64,000 nucleotides of DNA from Planotetraspora thailandica (GTDB lineage: Bacteria; Actinomycetota; Actinomycetes; Streptosporangiales; Streptosporangiaceae). Below the pieces are notes generated by a model. The model saw nothing but the letters and a program-made list of their open reading frames with translations, ran no database searches and had not been told where the DNA came from. Position numbers and translations under genes: made by a program. Positions 34,298 through 43,430 of this stretch are shown piece by piece; position 1 is the first letter of the stretch, and each line of letters opens with the position of its first letter. The stretch covers positions 17,364 to 81,363 of the forward strand of contig NZ_BOOR01000053.1 of NCBI RefSeq assembly GCF_016863335.1, given 5' to 3'.

Positions 34298-34310
34298 CCT
34301 CACCCGTAGA

Positions 34311-34354
34311 AAAGGCTCTGCCCGGTACGGCATGCCGTACCGGGCAGAGCCTTT
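34311..34354. terminator. 44-nt perfectly palindromic terminator
   Basis: AAAGGCTCTGCCCGGTACGG plus CA (34311-34332) is followed directly by its exact reverse complement (34333-34354), with no spacer. It has A and T runs on opposite flanks, so it can act in both directions. It separates regX3 from the convergent lipoprotein gene. Confidence 0.9.
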
Positions 34355-34372
34355 ATGCCTTTTGGCCGTCCG

Positions 34373-34996
34373 TCATCCTGCGGGCGTGCCGGTGGGGGTC
34401 GGCGTCGTACCGGTCGTTCCGCTCGTGTCGGCCGGAGCGGTCGGGAGGGAAGTCGGGGTGGGCGTCGGCGCCGGGGGCAGCGTCGCGAACTCCCGGCTCC
34501 GCGTCACGACGGGCACCCACATCGTGATGTCGCCGGCATTGGCGAACTGCAGGGTCAGCTTGAGGCTCTCGCCACCCAGGAGGGGCTCCTTGAGGCCGTC
34601 CACCGTGGCCTGAGGCGTCTTGGCCGCCTGGTCGTTCAGCAGCGGGACCGGCGCAGGCAGGGTCACGGAGCTCAGCTGCCCGTCGGCGGACGCGATGCCC
34701 ATCAGGGTGTCCGGGGCGCTCTCGCGGTTCACGATCGTCAGGTGGAGAGGCGCCGAACTCCCCGCGGCGATCTGCTGTCCCGAGTCGGGTCCGAGGACGA
34801 ACGCCTGGCTGATCATGATGCCTTTGTCGCCGTAGGTGCGGGTCGAGCCGTCGTCCTGCATGAGCACGCCCGCCTCGGTCGGCGCGTACGCCTTGTTGGT
34901 GTTGGCTTCGAACCCGGCGCCACACGCGGCCAGGGCAGGGATTGAGGCGAAGAACCCGGCTACGGCGATCGCCCTGCGGTGGCGGGTGCTGGTCAC
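34373..34996 (-). CDS. Putative lipoprotein
   Basis: 207 residues. A basic start (TSTRHRRAIAVAG) and hydrophobic stretch end in the lipobox LAAC, with the modified cysteine at position 25. The mature part is a beta-rich domain (APLHLTIVNRES, GGESLKLTLQFANAGDITMW), followed by a Pro/Thr-rich tail from about 175. The fold resembles copper-chaperone-like or Ig-like lipoproteins, but no metal-binding motif stands out. It lies between the phosphate two-component genes and carD. Function unknown. Confidence 0.8.
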   Translation of the reverse strand: MTSTRHRRAIAVAGFFASIPALAACGAGFEANTNKAYAPTEAGVLMQDDGSTRTYGDKGIMISQAFVLGPDSGQQIAAGSSAPLHLTIVNRESAPDTLMGIASADGQLSSVTLPAPVPLLNDQAAKTPQATVDGLKEPLLGGESLKLTLQFANAGDITMWVPVVTRSREFATLPPAPTPTPTSLPTAPADTSGTTGTTPTPTGTPAG

Positions 34997-35252
34997 GGTT
35001 CGAGTACTCCTTGGTGCACAGGTATAAGGGCGGGAATCAGCCTATCTGGGCTCCCCGGCGGTCCCCACCCGGCTCCCCGGTGCCACGCCGTAGCAGTGCA
35101 GGTCACCCTGTATGTCGGGAATGCCATTCATAGAGTCGACCGGTTGTCAAGTCCCAAAACGAGGCTTTGACCTGCAGTTATGTTCCTTTCACTGTTCCGG
35201 GAGTCTGTAATCGCGTGGTACCCTGAAGTACAGCGGAAGGGGTACTCGTCAC

Positions 35253-35735
35253 ATGACTTTCCAGGTCGGCGACACTGTCGTCTACCCCCACCATGGGGCT
35301 GCTCGGATCGAGGCCATCACGACCCGAACCATCAAAGGTGAGGAAAAGACCTACCTGGTTCTGAAGGTCGACAAGGGCGACCTCACCGTACAGGTGCCAG
35401 CGGAGAATGCCGAGCTCGTCGGTGTGCGCGACGTCGTCGGGCAAGAGGGGCTCGAGAGAGTTTTCGACGTGCTGCGCATGCCGCACACGGAGGAACCCAC
35501 CAACTGGTCCCGCCGCTACAAGGCCAACCTCGAGAAGCTGGCGTCCGGTGACGTCAACAAGGTGGCCGAGGTCGTTCGTGACCTGTGGCGACGCGACAAG
35601 GAGCGGGGCCTGTCCGCGGGTGAGAAGCGCATGCTGGCCAAGGCGCGCCAGATCCTGGTGAGCGAGCTCGCGTTGGCCGAGAAGACCAACGAGGACAAGG
35701 CTGAGGCGCTGCTCGACGAGGTGCTGAACTCCTGA
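35253..35735 (+). CDS. carD: CarD-type RNA polymerase-binding regulator
   Basis: 160 residues. The N-terminal RNA polymerase interaction domain ([20 protein letters not shown]) and the helical DNA-binding C-terminal domain with the conserved Trp ([15 protein letters not shown]) are both present. CarD stabilises open promoter complexes, including at rRNA promoters. GGAAGGGG lies about 11 nt before ATG 35253. ispF follows after only 17 bp. Confidence 0.96.
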   Translation: MTFQVGDTVVYPHHGAARIEAITTRTIKGEEKTYLVLKVDKGDLTVQVPAENAELVGVRDVVGQEGLERVFDVLRMPHTEEPTNWSRRYKANLEKLASGDVNKVAEVVRDLWRRDKERGLSAGEKRMLAKARQILVSELALAEKTNEDKAEALLDEVLNS

Positions 35736-35752
35736 AAACGACATCGCCAAGG

Positions 35753-36208
35753 GTGGGCGTCGGAGTCGACGTCCACCCTTTTGCTTTCGGCAGGGAGCTT
35801 CACCTCGCCGGCCTGCACTGGCCGGGTGAGACCGGGCTCGCGGGACATTCGGACGGCGACGCGGCGGCGCACGCCTGCTGCGACGCCTTGCTGTCCGCGG
35901 CCGGGCTCGGGGACATCGGCGGTCTGTTCGGCACATCGGACCCGCGCTGGGCCGGTGCTCAGGGAATCACGCTCCTGGAGGAGACCGCACGCCAGGTGCG
36001 GGCCGCCGGATTCGAGATCGGCAACATAGCGGTTCAGATCATCGGTAACCGGCCCAAGCTGGCGCCCCGCCGTACGGAGGCGGAGAAGGCCCTCGGAACG
36101 GCCGCAGGCGCCCCTGTGAGCGTCACCGCTACCACGACGGACGGCCTGGGCCTCACCGGCAGGGGAGAGGGCGTAGCGGCCATCGCCAACGCGATCATCT
36201 TCGGCTGA
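35753..36208 (+). CDS. ispF: 2-C-methyl-D-erythritol 2,4-cyclodiphosphate synthase
   Basis: About 151 residues. The zinc/substrate motif [15 protein letters not shown] and the C-terminal [17 protein letters not shown] define IspF, which forms the cyclic diphosphate of the MEP isoprenoid pathway. The start is uncertain: GTG 35753 has a poor ribosome site, and homologues usually have two to six residues before the conserved RVG. Initiation may be coupled to carD. The ispD gene that normally stands between carD and ispF is absent. Confidence 0.93.
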   Translation: MGVGVDVHPFAFGRELHLAGLHWPGETGLAGHSDGDAAAHACCDALLSAAGLGDIGGLFGTSDPRWAGAQGITLLEETARQVRAAGFEIGNIAVQIIGNRPKLAPRRTEAEKALGTAAGAPVSVTATTTDGLGLTGRGEGVAAIANAIIFG

Positions 36209-36281
36209 TGCCGGGCGAAATGGTGCGGTCCAAACGGACATGACAACCAGAAAACACCCGGACGCGTCTTATTAGTACGGC

Positions 36282-36329
36282 GGGCGGCGACTTCGACCAG
36301 GCGCGGTAAGGAGTCGCCGCCCTCTTTTT
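36282..36329 (+). terminator. Intrinsic terminator after ispF
   Basis: GGGCGGCGACT (36282-36292) pairs with AGTCGCCGCCC (36312-36322), followed by TCTTTTT. This is one of the clearest Rho-independent terminators in the window. Confidence 0.88.
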
Positions 36330-36412
36330 CGTTCGACGGGTGCATAATTCGCGGGCGCAGGGTAGCGAATCTCCTGAGAGTGAAGGGGGCAACCCCCCAA
36401 CGGGAGGTCGAT

Positions 36413-36691
36413 ATGACAATCCAGTCCATCCTCGGCGCCATCGTCATCGGTGCGATCATCGGTGCCCTCGGGCGTCTGTTCCTGCCGGGCAAGCAGGCGA
36501 TCGGTTGGATCCTGACCATCGTCGTCGGCATCGTCGCGGCACTAATCGGAACGGCCATTGCCCAGAACCTGGGCGTCGCGACCACCCCGGGCATCGACTG
36601 GATCGAGCTTGTGATGCAGGTGGTGCTGGCGGTTGTCGGTGTCGCCCTCGTCTCCGCTATCCGTGGCAGAAGTGGCAAAACCCGCGTGTGA
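36413..36691 (+). CDS. GlsB/YeaQ/YmgE family stress membrane protein
   Basis: 92 residues with three membrane helices: ILGAIVIGAIIGALGRLF, IGWILTIVVGIVAALIGTAI and LVMQVVLAVVGVALVSAI. The glycine-rich helices and LFLPGKQAIGW are typical of the GlsB/transglycosylase-associated family induced by stress. ATG 36413 follows GGGAGG. It is monocistronic, bounded by terminators on both sides. Confidence 0.88.
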   Translation: MTIQSILGAIVIGAIIGALGRLFLPGKQAIGWILTIVVGIVAALIGTAIAQNLGVATTPGIDWIELVMQVVLAVVGVALVSAIRGRSGKTRV

Positions 36692-36723
36692 GGTCTGTGG
36701 AGGGTGACGGCCCTCCGAACGTC

Positions 36724-36761
36724 GAGAAGGCCCCTCCGGCCTCCGCCGGGGGGGCCTTCTC
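36724..36761 (+). terminator. Terminator after the GlsB-like gene
   Basis: GAGAAGGCCCC (36724-36734) pairs with GGGGCCTTCTC (36751-36761) across a 16-nt loop. There is no clear T-run. It also faces the convergent DUF2637 gene. Confidence 0.7.
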
Positions 36762-36825
36762 ATGCCCGTCTCATACGCGCGGAACGACCCTGCCGCGCCA
36801 TGGCCTGGCAACCCCCGGGGTCAGG

Positions 36826-38385
36826 TCACTTGGGCGGGAGCGGGGTGCTGCGCAGGCGTCCGGACGGCGGCGGCTCCTCCCCGCCCGCCGGGACCGTCTC
36901 GATCTCCGGGCTGTACTGCTCGGCCTCCGCGTGCTCCTCAGGATCGGCGAGCTCGGAGGTGTGGGCGGGATCTGGCACGGCTTTGATCTGGCGCAGCGGC
37001 TGCGTGTCGACCTCGGCCGCATCGATCTCCGCCGCGTCGATCTGCGGGGTCTCGATCCGCGGGCTCTCGATGGTCACGGGGGCGGGGACCGGGTTGGTGG
37101 CCGCCGGGTCAGGAAGGGCGGCCTCGATGGTCTGGAGGAAGTCCTGCCGTTCGGCGGACGGTCGCGCGGAGTCGTTCTCGGTTCCACCTCGGGCGGCGGG
37201 TGCATCGGCCGGGCCTGGGTCGGCGAGACCCTGCTCGGCCGGGCTCACGTCGGCAACCGGGGTCACTTCGGCAGGGTTCGGCTCGGCCGCCGGGCTCGCG
37301 TCGACAACCGGGCTCAGCTCGGCGGGGTTCGGCTCGGCCGGGCTTGCCTGGACAGGAGAAGGCGGCGTCGCCGGGGTGCGGGGGTGCACGAGCACGTCAC
37401 CGGTGTGGGGGCGGACGAAGTCGCCCCAGCGGATCGGCCGGTTGGGCCGGTTGGGCCGGCTCGGGGCGGGCCGGTCGTCTTCGAACGCCGACTCGAGGTC
37501 GCTGACCACAGGAGTCTTCGGCGCCGCCGTCGGCGGGACCACGGGCAGGGCCTCCGGAGCCGGCCCAGCGTCGGACGTGGTCCGTACGGGCTCGTCGGCG
37601 GGTGTGCCGGGGGGTGCGTCGGTGGGCTCGTCGGCGGGTGTGTCGGTGGGCTCGTCGGCTTCGAGGTGCCCGGTGATCGCGTCGTCGGAGGGGAGCTGAT
37701 GCGCGGCCGACGGGATCGCGGGAAGCGGCGGAGCCTGCTCTGGAGAGGCGTCGACACCGGGCAGCGCGGGATAGGGGGCCGTCGGGCCGCCGACGGGGTG
37801 AGGGTGGCGATCCTCGATGAAGGGCACGATGTCGCCGGGGTCGGCGGTGCCGTCCAGGTCGGCTCGCGACGCGCGTGCGTGCTTCAGCAGGAGCAACAAC
37901 ATCCACAAACCGATGACCAGCATGACCCAGGGCACGAGCCCGACGACGATCGCCGCTCCTTCGATGTCGAAGACCACGTGTGTCGCGGTGGCGACCGTCG
38001 CCGCACCGGCCGTCGCCAGCAGAACGACGAAGACGAGAGCGGCCTGAGCGCGGACCAGCAGGCGTCCGCCGCGCAGGAGCGGAATGGTGACCAAGGACAA
38101 CACCAGAAGGGCGTCGAAGGCCGTCGGGTAGAGGTAGGAGAGGTGGGGCCGCGCCTGACCGGTGATGGCGAGCGCGCGAATGTCGTCGAAGGACAGTGCG
38201 CAGGCCGCGCCCGCGAGCACCGCCACGATGAGCGCGGCGAGGCCGATCGCCAGGCGGCGGAGGACCAGGGGGATGCCGGTGAAGGCCGATCCTGCGGGGT
38301 CCGTGGCGGCGTGAGTCGAAACGGCGGGGGTCGTGGTGGACGGGCGGGAGGCGATGCCTGCCGCTCCGGGGGGAGTCGCGTCCAT
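36826..38385 (-). CDS. DUF2637-type membrane protein with long Pro/Ala-rich tail
   Basis: 519 residues. The first ~180 contain four membrane helices in the DUF2637/SpdB-like arrangement (LAIGLAALIVAVLAGAACAL, YPTAFDALLVLSLVTIPLL, QAALVFVVLLATAGAA, VVGLVPWVMLVIGLWMLLLL). The remaining ~340 are acidic, Pro/Ala-rich and probably disordered, with repeats such as ADEPTDTPADEPTDAPPGTP and SPAEPNPAELSPV. DUF2637 proteins occur in conjugative plasmid spread loci and on chromosomes; the function here is unknown. Confidence 0.75.
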   Translation of the reverse strand: MDATPPGAAGIASRPSTTTPAVSTHAATDPAGSAFTGIPLVLRRLAIGLAALIVAVLAGAACALSFDDIRALAITGQARPHLSYLYPTAFDALLVLSLVTIPLLRGGRLLVRAQAALVFVVLLATAGAATVATATHVVFDIEGAAIVVGLVPWVMLVIGLWMLLLLLKHARASRADLDGTADPGDIVPFIEDRHPHPVGGPTAPYPALPGVDASPEQAPPLPAIPSAAHQLPSDDAITGHLEADEPTDTPADEPTDAPPGTPADEPVRTTSDAGPAPEALPVVPPTAAPKTPVVSDLESAFEDDRPAPSRPNRPNRPIRWGDFVRPHTGDVLVHPRTPATPPSPVQASPAEPNPAELSPVVDASPAAEPNPAEVTPVADVSPAEQGLADPGPADAPAARGGTENDSARPSAERQDFLQTIEAALPDPAATNPVPAPVTIESPRIETPQIDAAEIDAAEVDTQPLRQIKAVPDPAHTSELADPEEHAEAEQYSPEIETVPAGGEEPPPSGRLRSTPLPPK

Positions 38386-38556
38386 GGCCTTCCGAGCCTA
38401 CAGAATGACACCGACCGCTTGACCGGCCCGGTGAAGGCGGTTGAGTACCTGAAAATCAGGAGAATTCCGGTCGGGTCAGTGGGCCGATCGCACTGGAGAT
38501 CGTCGCCGGGGGAGTGGCAAGATCGTTGCCTCGGCAAATATGTGAGAGGCGAACCG

Positions 38557-38937
38557 ATGCTGCTTGACGATGTCCGCGATCTCTTCGACGGGACGAACTA
38601 CGCCACGATCACGAGCGTCAACCCGGACGGAGGGCCTCAGTCCTCGGTGGTGTGGGTCGCGGCCGAAGGGGACGAGATCATCTTCTCGACCGTCAAGGGT
38701 CGCCGTAAGCACCTGAACATGGTCCGGGATCCCCGCGTCGCGATCGTCGTGATCGACCCGGCCAATCCGTACAGGTATGCGGAGATTCGCGGGACCGTTT
38801 CGCTGGAGGACGACCCCGAGGGCTCGCTCATCCAGACGCTGTCGCTCAAGTACGCGGGCAAGCCGTACGAAGAGCAGAACCCGGACAATCAGCGCGTGAT
38901 TGCCCGCATCGCCCCGCAGAAGGTCTACCAGCACTAA
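38557..38937 (+). CDS. PPOX-class F420/FMN-dependent oxidoreductase family protein
   Basis: 126 residues, a split-barrel flavin/F420-binding fold: FDGTNYATITSVNPDGGPQS, VVWVAAEGDEIIFSTVKGR and the KHLNMVRDPRVAIVV strand. This TIGR03618-like subgroup in actinobacteria typically uses F420; the substrate is unknown. ATG 38557 has GAGAGG just upstream; the huge open frame reaching back to 36340 is spurious. Confidence 0.88.
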   Translation: MLLDDVRDLFDGTNYATITSVNPDGGPQSSVVWVAAEGDEIIFSTVKGRRKHLNMVRDPRVAIVVIDPANPYRYAEIRGTVSLEDDPEGSLIQTLSLKYAGKPYEEQNPDNQRVIARIAPQKVYQH

Positions 38938-39071
38938 CGTGGTTATCTCAGCTTATGAAGTGACTTATGGGTTTGAAGTGGCTGTGATGGGTGAGGGAAA
39001 GGCGACGCGGGCGACGCTCACGGCGGCTCAAGTAGGTCTGTGCTGTGGCATAAGGCGTTAGCCTTGCCTTC

Positions 39072-40466
39072 GTGAGCCTGAACCTCTACGACACCAGCAC
39101 GCGTACGGTCCGTGAATTCGTACCGGTCGAGCCCGGCCGGGTCTCGATGTACCTGTGTGGTGCGACCGTCCAGGCTCCGCCCCACATCGGCCACATCAGA
39201 TCCGGCGTCAACTTTGACGTGCTCCGCAGGTGGCTGATGCGGCAGGGGTTCGACGTGACCTTCTGCCGCAACGTCACCGACCTCGACGACAAGATCATTC
39301 GTGTGGCCGCCGCTGAGGACGTGCCCTGGTTCGTCGTCGCGGAGCGCAACCAGCGGGCGTTCACCTGGGCGTACGACCAGCTCGGCTGCCTGCCGCCGAC
39401 AGTTGAGCCGCGCGCGATGGGTCACGTGCCCGAGATGGTCGAGCTGATGCGGCGGCTGATCGACAAGGGCCACGCCTACGCGGCCGGCGGCGACGTCTAC
39501 TTCGACGTCATGTCCTATGCCGACAGGTACGGCAAGCTCTCCAACCAGAAGCTGGAGAACATGTGGGCGGCCGGGGACACCGACACCGACTCGCTCAAGC
39601 GTGACCCCCGCGACTTCGCCTTGTGGAAGGGCGCCAAGCCGGGAGAGCCGACCTGGCCCACTCCGTGGGGACGCGGCCGTCCCGGCTGGCACCTGGAGTG
39701 CTCGGCGATGGCCACCAAATATCTGGGCGAAACCTTCGACATCCACGGCGGCGGCGTCGACCTGATCTTCCCGCACCATGAGAACGAGATCGCGCAGTCG
39801 CAGGCCGCCGGCGACGGGTTCGCCCGCTACTGGCTGCACAACGGCCTGCTGACGCTGGGCGGCGAGAAGATGAGCAAGTCGCTCGGCAACTCGCTGCTGA
39901 TCCCCGAGATGTTCCACAAGGTCCGTGCCGTCGAGTTGCGGTACTACCTGGTCGCGGCCCACTACCGCTCGCCGATCGACTATTCGGACGAGGCGCTCCA
40001 GGAGGCGGCGGCCGGATATCGGCGGATCGAAGGCTTCGTCACGCGGGCCGCCGAGGTGATCCACGATGTGGACGCCGCCGCGCCGCTGCCGCAGGCGTTC
40101 GTGGACGCCATGGACGACGATCTCAACGTGTCCCAGGCGCTGGCCGTGATCCACGAAGTGGTGCGCGAGGGCAACGTCGCCCTGGCTCACGGCAACAAGG
40201 AGCAGGTCGCCCGGCTGCTGGCCGAGACGCAGAACATGCTCGACGTGCTGGGCCTGGATCCGCGATCGCCGCAGTGGCGCACCACCGGCGACAGCGGGCT
40301 CAGGGAGGTCGTCGACGCGCTGGTGGCCGTCGCGCTGGAGCAGCGGCAGGCCGCCCGGGCGCGCAAGGACTACGGCGCCGCCGACGCGATCCGCGACCAG
40401 CTCGCCGCAGCCGGAATCGTCGTGGAGGACACCCCCCAGGGTCCTCGATGGGAGCTGGCACGGTAG
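39072..40466 (+). CDS. cysS: Cysteinyl-tRNA synthetase
   Basis: 464 residues, class I synthetase. The zinc-binding cysteine in MYLCGATVQ, the HIGH motif (HIGHIRSG), the WHLECSAM zinc site and the KMSKS loop are all intact. GTG 39072 is preceded by TAGCCT (39059-39064) 7 nt upstream (leaderless). rlmB follows after 22 bp, the usual actinobacterial order. Confidence 0.96.
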   Translation: MSLNLYDTSTRTVREFVPVEPGRVSMYLCGATVQAPPHIGHIRSGVNFDVLRRWLMRQGFDVTFCRNVTDLDDKIIRVAAAEDVPWFVVAERNQRAFTWAYDQLGCLPPTVEPRAMGHVPEMVELMRRLIDKGHAYAAGGDVYFDVMSYADRYGKLSNQKLENMWAAGDTDTDSLKRDPRDFALWKGAKPGEPTWPTPWGRGRPGWHLECSAMATKYLGETFDIHGGGVDLIFPHHENEIAQSQAAGDGFARYWLHNGLLTLGGEKMSKSLGNSLLIPEMFHKVRAVELRYYLVAAHYRSPIDYSDEALQEAAAGYRRIEGFVTRAAEVIHDVDAAAPLPQAFVDAMDDDLNVSQALAVIHEVVREGNVALAHGNKEQVARLLAETQNMLDVLGLDPRSPQWRTTGDSGLREVVDALVAVALEQRQAARARKDYGAADAIRDQLAAAGIVVEDTPQGPRWELAR

Positions 40467-40488
40467 GCGTGGCCGTACCCTAGAGACC

Positions 40489-41448
40489 ATGGCTGGAAAG
40501 GCTTCAGGGAAGTCCTCGAAGAGGCAGGGTGCGAGCCGGGGAACCGGCGGCAAGGGCAAGGGCTCCCTGGAGGGCAGGGGGGCGACGCCTCCCGCGCACA
40601 TGCGGCACTGGTACAAGGACAAGGCGCGCGCCGAGCGGATCGAGCGCGAGGCGGCCGGGCGCCCCTCGCGTACGGCCCGGCCCGCCCCGCGGGCACGCAG
40701 GGACGACGCGCCGGAGGTCATCGGCGGCCGCAACCCCGTGCTTGAGGCGCTCAGGGCCGGGGTGCCCGCGAACGCGTTGTACGTGGCGCAGCGGATCGAC
40801 AACGACGATCGTGTCCGGGAATCCATCAAGATCGCTGCTGACCGTGGGATCGCGCTGCTCGAGGTCTCGCGCGACCGCCTCGACCGGCTGACCGAGGGCG
40901 GCGTGCACCAGGGTGTGGGCCTGCAGATCCCCCCGTACGAGTACGCGCACCCCGAAGACCTCGTCGAGACGGCGCGTGCCGCGGCCGAAGTGCCCCTGAT
41001 CGTCGCGCTGGACGGCGTGACCGACCCCCGCAACCTGGGCGCCATCGCCCGGTCGGCGACGGCGTTCGGCGCCCACGGCCTGCTGGTCCCGGCACGCCGA
41101 TCGGCCGGAGTCACCGCCGGAGCGTGGAAGACCTCGGCAGGCACGCTGGCCAATCTCCGGGTCGCCAGGGCGGCCAACCTGACCCAGGCGCTGCAGACCT
41201 ACCGTGAGGAAGGCCTGTTCGTGATCGGCCTGGACGGCTCGGCCACGGTCGACATCGCGGACGTGCAATTGCTGGCCGAGCCGCTCGTCGTGGTCGTCGG
41301 CTCGGAGGGCAAGGGCCTGTCGCGCCTTGTCCGCGAATCGTGCGACCAGGTCGCGAAGATTCCGATGTTCGCCGCCGCCGAGTCGCTCAACGCAGGAGTG
41401 GCCGCCGGCATCGCCCTCTACGAGGCCGCCCGGCATCGTCGGCGGTGA
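40489..41448 (+). CDS. rlmB: 23S rRNA (guanosine-2'-O-)-methyltransferase RlmB
   Basis: 319 residues. A basic disordered N-terminus (AGKASGKSSKRQGASRG) precedes the substrate-binding domain (VIGGRNPVLEALRAG). The SPOUT methyltransferase knot carries DGVTDPRNLGAIARSA, VVGSEGKGLSRLV and the C-terminal ESLNAGVAAGIALYE. It modifies G2251 of 23S rRNA. TACCCT (40476-40481) 7 nt before the ATG indicates a leaderless start. Confidence 0.94.
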   Translation: MAGKASGKSSKRQGASRGTGGKGKGSLEGRGATPPAHMRHWYKDKARAERIEREAAGRPSRTARPAPRARRDDAPEVIGGRNPVLEALRAGVPANALYVAQRIDNDDRVRESIKIAADRGIALLEVSRDRLDRLTEGGVHQGVGLQIPPYEYAHPEDLVETARAAAEVPLIVALDGVTDPRNLGAIARSATAFGAHGLLVPARRSAGVTAGAWKTSAGTLANLRVARAANLTQALQTYREEGLFVIGLDGSATVDIADVQLLAEPLVVVVGSEGKGLSRLVRESCDQVAKIPMFAAAESLNAGVAAGIALYEAARHRRR

Positions 41449-41455
41449 TTCACCG

Positions 41456-41485
41456 GTGACGGTAGGGGCGGTCGACCACTAGACT
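41456..41485 (+). promoter_or_regulatory. Promoter of tRNA-Thr
   Basis: GTGACG (41456-41461) and TAGACT (41480-41485) are spaced by 18 nt and lie 11 nt before the mature 5' end of the tRNA. Confidence 0.55.
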
Positions 41486-41496
41486 CGTGCCGATAC

Positions 41497-41572
41497 GCCG
41501 CCTTAGCTCAATCGGCAGAGCATCTGTCTTGTAAACAGAAGGTCTGGGGTTCGATTCCCCAAGGCGGCTCCA
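41497..41572 (+). tRNA. tRNA-Thr (anticodon UGU), CCA encoded
   Basis: A full cloverleaf can be drawn. The acceptor GCCGCCT pairs with AGGCGGC, the D arm is GCTC/GAGC, and the anticodon arm TCTGT-CTTGTAA-ACAGA places TGT at positions 34-36. The T arm TGGGG-TTCGATT-CCCCA is followed by discriminator T and CCA. The 3' half is duplicated twice downstream (47145 and 50660), marking it as an integration target. Confidence 0.95.
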
Positions 41573-41580
41573 CATGGAAA

Positions 41581-41616
41581 GGCCCCTGACCAGGCGATTC
41601 GCCGTCAGGGGCCTTG
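41581..41616 (+). terminator. tRNA-Thr terminator
   Basis: GGCCCCTGAC (41581-41590) pairs with GTCAGGGGCC (41604-41613), followed by TTG. The right arm (41598-41616) recurs exactly at 57839-57857. Confidence 0.75.
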
Positions 41617-41628
41617 TGATTTGGTGGA

Positions 41629-41757
41629 TCATCCGGTCTCTTCCGAGCCTTTGGGAGCCACTGGCCCCCGTTTCCCCAGGAGAGCGCCGGAAATGGCCTC
41701 GGTCGCCGCGCGCCGATCACCCTCCATGAGGTGGCCGTAGATGTCAGCCGTCAGCCT
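41629..41757 (-). pseudogene. C-terminal remnant of a tyrosine integrase
   Basis: Reading the minus strand to the stop at 41629 gives TADIYGHLMEGDRRAATEAI followed by SGALLGKRG. This is the C-terminus of a phage-type tyrosine recombinase, with the nucleophile Tyr in TADIYGHL. No Arg-His-Arg part or start remains upstream. Its place directly beside the tRNA-Thr 3' end is where an island integrase normally sits. Confidence 0.75.
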
Positions 41758-41980
41758 TGGAGGGGCAGTCGGCCTCGGTCCAGGTGACCGTCACGTCTCA
41801 GCACGTCACCGTGATCGTCCCTGATTGGAATGCGATCTCATGAGTGCATCCGCTTGGCTGCGGCAGGATTCATCGAGGATGATCACACGGGATGTCCGGC
41901 GGTCTCCGAGATCTTCAGTGCATAAGCGGAGACGCCAAAATAGCGGACGTACGAAAGGGCGCCGACCTGGACGGAGTAAT

Positions 41981-42340
41981 TCAGGACGACGTCCCTCCCG
42001 TGTCCAGGCGGTGGACGAGCCTGCGAAGCGCTTGAACCTCGGCATCCAACGCGCGCTTGCCCTTTGAGGTAATTGAGACCCACGTTCGGGGACGCCTGCC
42101 CTCGTAGCCCTTGCGCATGGCGATCAAGCCCGAGTTTTCGAGCACCTTCAGGTGCCGCGACAGGTTGCCGTCGGTGACCGCGAGCTGGTTCTTGAGAAAA
42201 CCGAACTCCACCTGATCGGCCTCGCGAGTGATCGAGAGGATGCCGAGCCGTACGCGCTGGTGAACGGTGTCGTCCAGCGCATACGTCGGATGAAGCACGC
42301 CCGCGTCATCGGGTTCTGCGGGCGAGGCGTCCGCTTTCAT
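41981..42340 (-). CDS. Winged-helix transcriptional regulator (MarR/ArsR-like)
   Basis: 119 residues. DNA-binding helices read VRLGILSITREADQVEFGFL and TDGNLSRHLKVLENSGLIAM, followed by the wing GYEGRRPRTWVSITSKGK, the pattern of the winged helix DNA-binding family (PF13601). ATG 42340 overlaps the stop of the membrane-protein gene upstream. Such regulators are typically paired with a membrane protein and bind an ACTTTG-n5-CAAAGT dyad, which is present before the operon. Confidence 0.85.
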   Translation of the reverse strand: MKADASPAEPDDAGVLHPTYALDDTVHQRVRLGILSITREADQVEFGFLKNQLAVTDGNLSRHLKVLENSGLIAMRKGYEGRRPRTWVSITSKGKRALDAEVQALRRLVHRLDTGGTSS

Positions 42341-43173
42341 GTGGTTCTTGTGATCAGCGCGGTAGTGCGCGGTGCACGTTGCAGCATCGCCGATCCCCAT
42401 TCCGCAAGGCCCGCGACAAGCAGAATCGCTGCCAGTAGGAACGCTTTGAATTGCGGGCCATCGGTCCAGCCTGACTCGGCGGGGTACGCCCACGGGAGCC
42501 AACCGGCGCCCCAAGATGAGGAGAGGTATGCCGACAGCAGCGCCGCATGGCACAGTCCCGCTACAGCAGTGATCCAACTACGTTCGAGAAGGCCGAGAAC
42601 AAGGAGGCCCACCCCTACGACATACCACGGACACGTATACGCGTTCTCGATGAGAACCGCCTCCCAAGGCTGCTCGCCGATGAAAAGGAGAGCGAGCAAC
42701 GCCAACATAACCAGCACAAGTGTGATCCTCGTAGCCCAGACCCATCGAGCCCGGCGGGGTAGGATTCCGCGACTTTCGCCACGCCGGCGATACCAACGAG
42801 CGAAGGCCAGCCAGTCCAGAGGCAACAGCAGGAACCAGAGCCCCCACGCTACGAATTGCAGGATCGCCCCGTCGAACTCGTGGGCATTGCAAGGAGTGCC
42901 GGGGACGTGGACGACACACAGTCCCTTCAGTTCGGCGTACGCGAAAGCCGGATAGGAGGCCACCGATCGACCATGTGCGCCGAAGTTGAAGGCATAGCGG
43001 GCGAAGGGAACCGCCGCGAGTGACATGAGGCCAAAGCCCAGCAGCGGCACCCACGAGCCTCGCAACTGCATCCGCGTCTTTGATCGCAATGCGTCGGTCT
43101 CAGCGAGCAATGCGCCTGGCTCTTGAGGCCACGCCTCGGGTTCTTCAGAACCGGCTAGGGCAGGTGTGTCCAT
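42337..43173 (-). CDS. Integral membrane protein paired with the winged-helix regulator
   Basis: About 278 residues with six or seven hydrophobic helices (for example WVPLLGFGLMSLAAVPFARY, FVAWGLWFLLLPLDWLAF, ITLVLVMLALLALLFIG, VVGVGLLVLGLLE). Two cysteines in CVVHVPGTPCNAHEFDG lie in an extracytoplasmic loop and could form a disulfide. ATG 43173 is the first good start. GC content is below that of the core genes, consistent with acquired DNA. No transporter family recognised. Confidence 0.7.
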   Translation of the reverse strand: MDTPALAGSEEPEAWPQEPGALLAETDALRSKTRMQLRGSWVPLLGFGLMSLAAVPFARYAFNFGAHGRSVASYPAFAYAELKGLCVVHVPGTPCNAHEFDGAILQFVAWGLWFLLLPLDWLAFARWYRRRGESRGILPRRARWVWATRITLVLVMLALLALLFIGEQPWEAVLIENAYTCPWYVVGVGLLVLGLLERSWITAVAGLCHAALLSAYLSSSWGAGWLPWAYPAESGWTDGPQFKAFLLAAILLVAGLAEWGSAMLQRAPRTTALITRTT

Positions 43174-43231
43174 GCAGTATCCCCTGCTCGCATTCGGAGT
43201 CTGGACAGCGAGCACTGTCCACCGATGGCTA

Positions 43232-43248
43232 ACTTTGTAGTGCAAAGT
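43232..43248. promoter_or_regulatory. Operator-like dyad ACTTTG-tagtg-CAAAGT
   Basis: A perfect 6-bp inverted repeat with a 5-bp spacer lies about 60 bp upstream of the membrane-protein/regulator operon, a likely binding site for the winged-helix regulator it encodes. Confidence 0.6.
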
Positions 43249-43430
43249 ACTTGGCAGTCAAGAGTGATGGAAGGGAGACAGTCTTGAAAGACATCGCGTC
43301 GGATCGTCGCTGCCTAAGTCGCAGAGCCTGAGCGCGGTTAGGGACGCGCGTTATGAAAGCACCGCAGAGAACGCGGTGTGCTGCAGCTGCATGTGATGGC
43401 ATGCGTGGCGTCGGCCCACGTGCCATCGAG

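Noticed and set aside
36340..38937. Plus-strand open frame of 865 codons ending in the PPOX gene
   Set aside because: It runs antisense through the DUF2637 gene; only the last 127 codons from ATG 38557 match a protein family and have a ribosome site.
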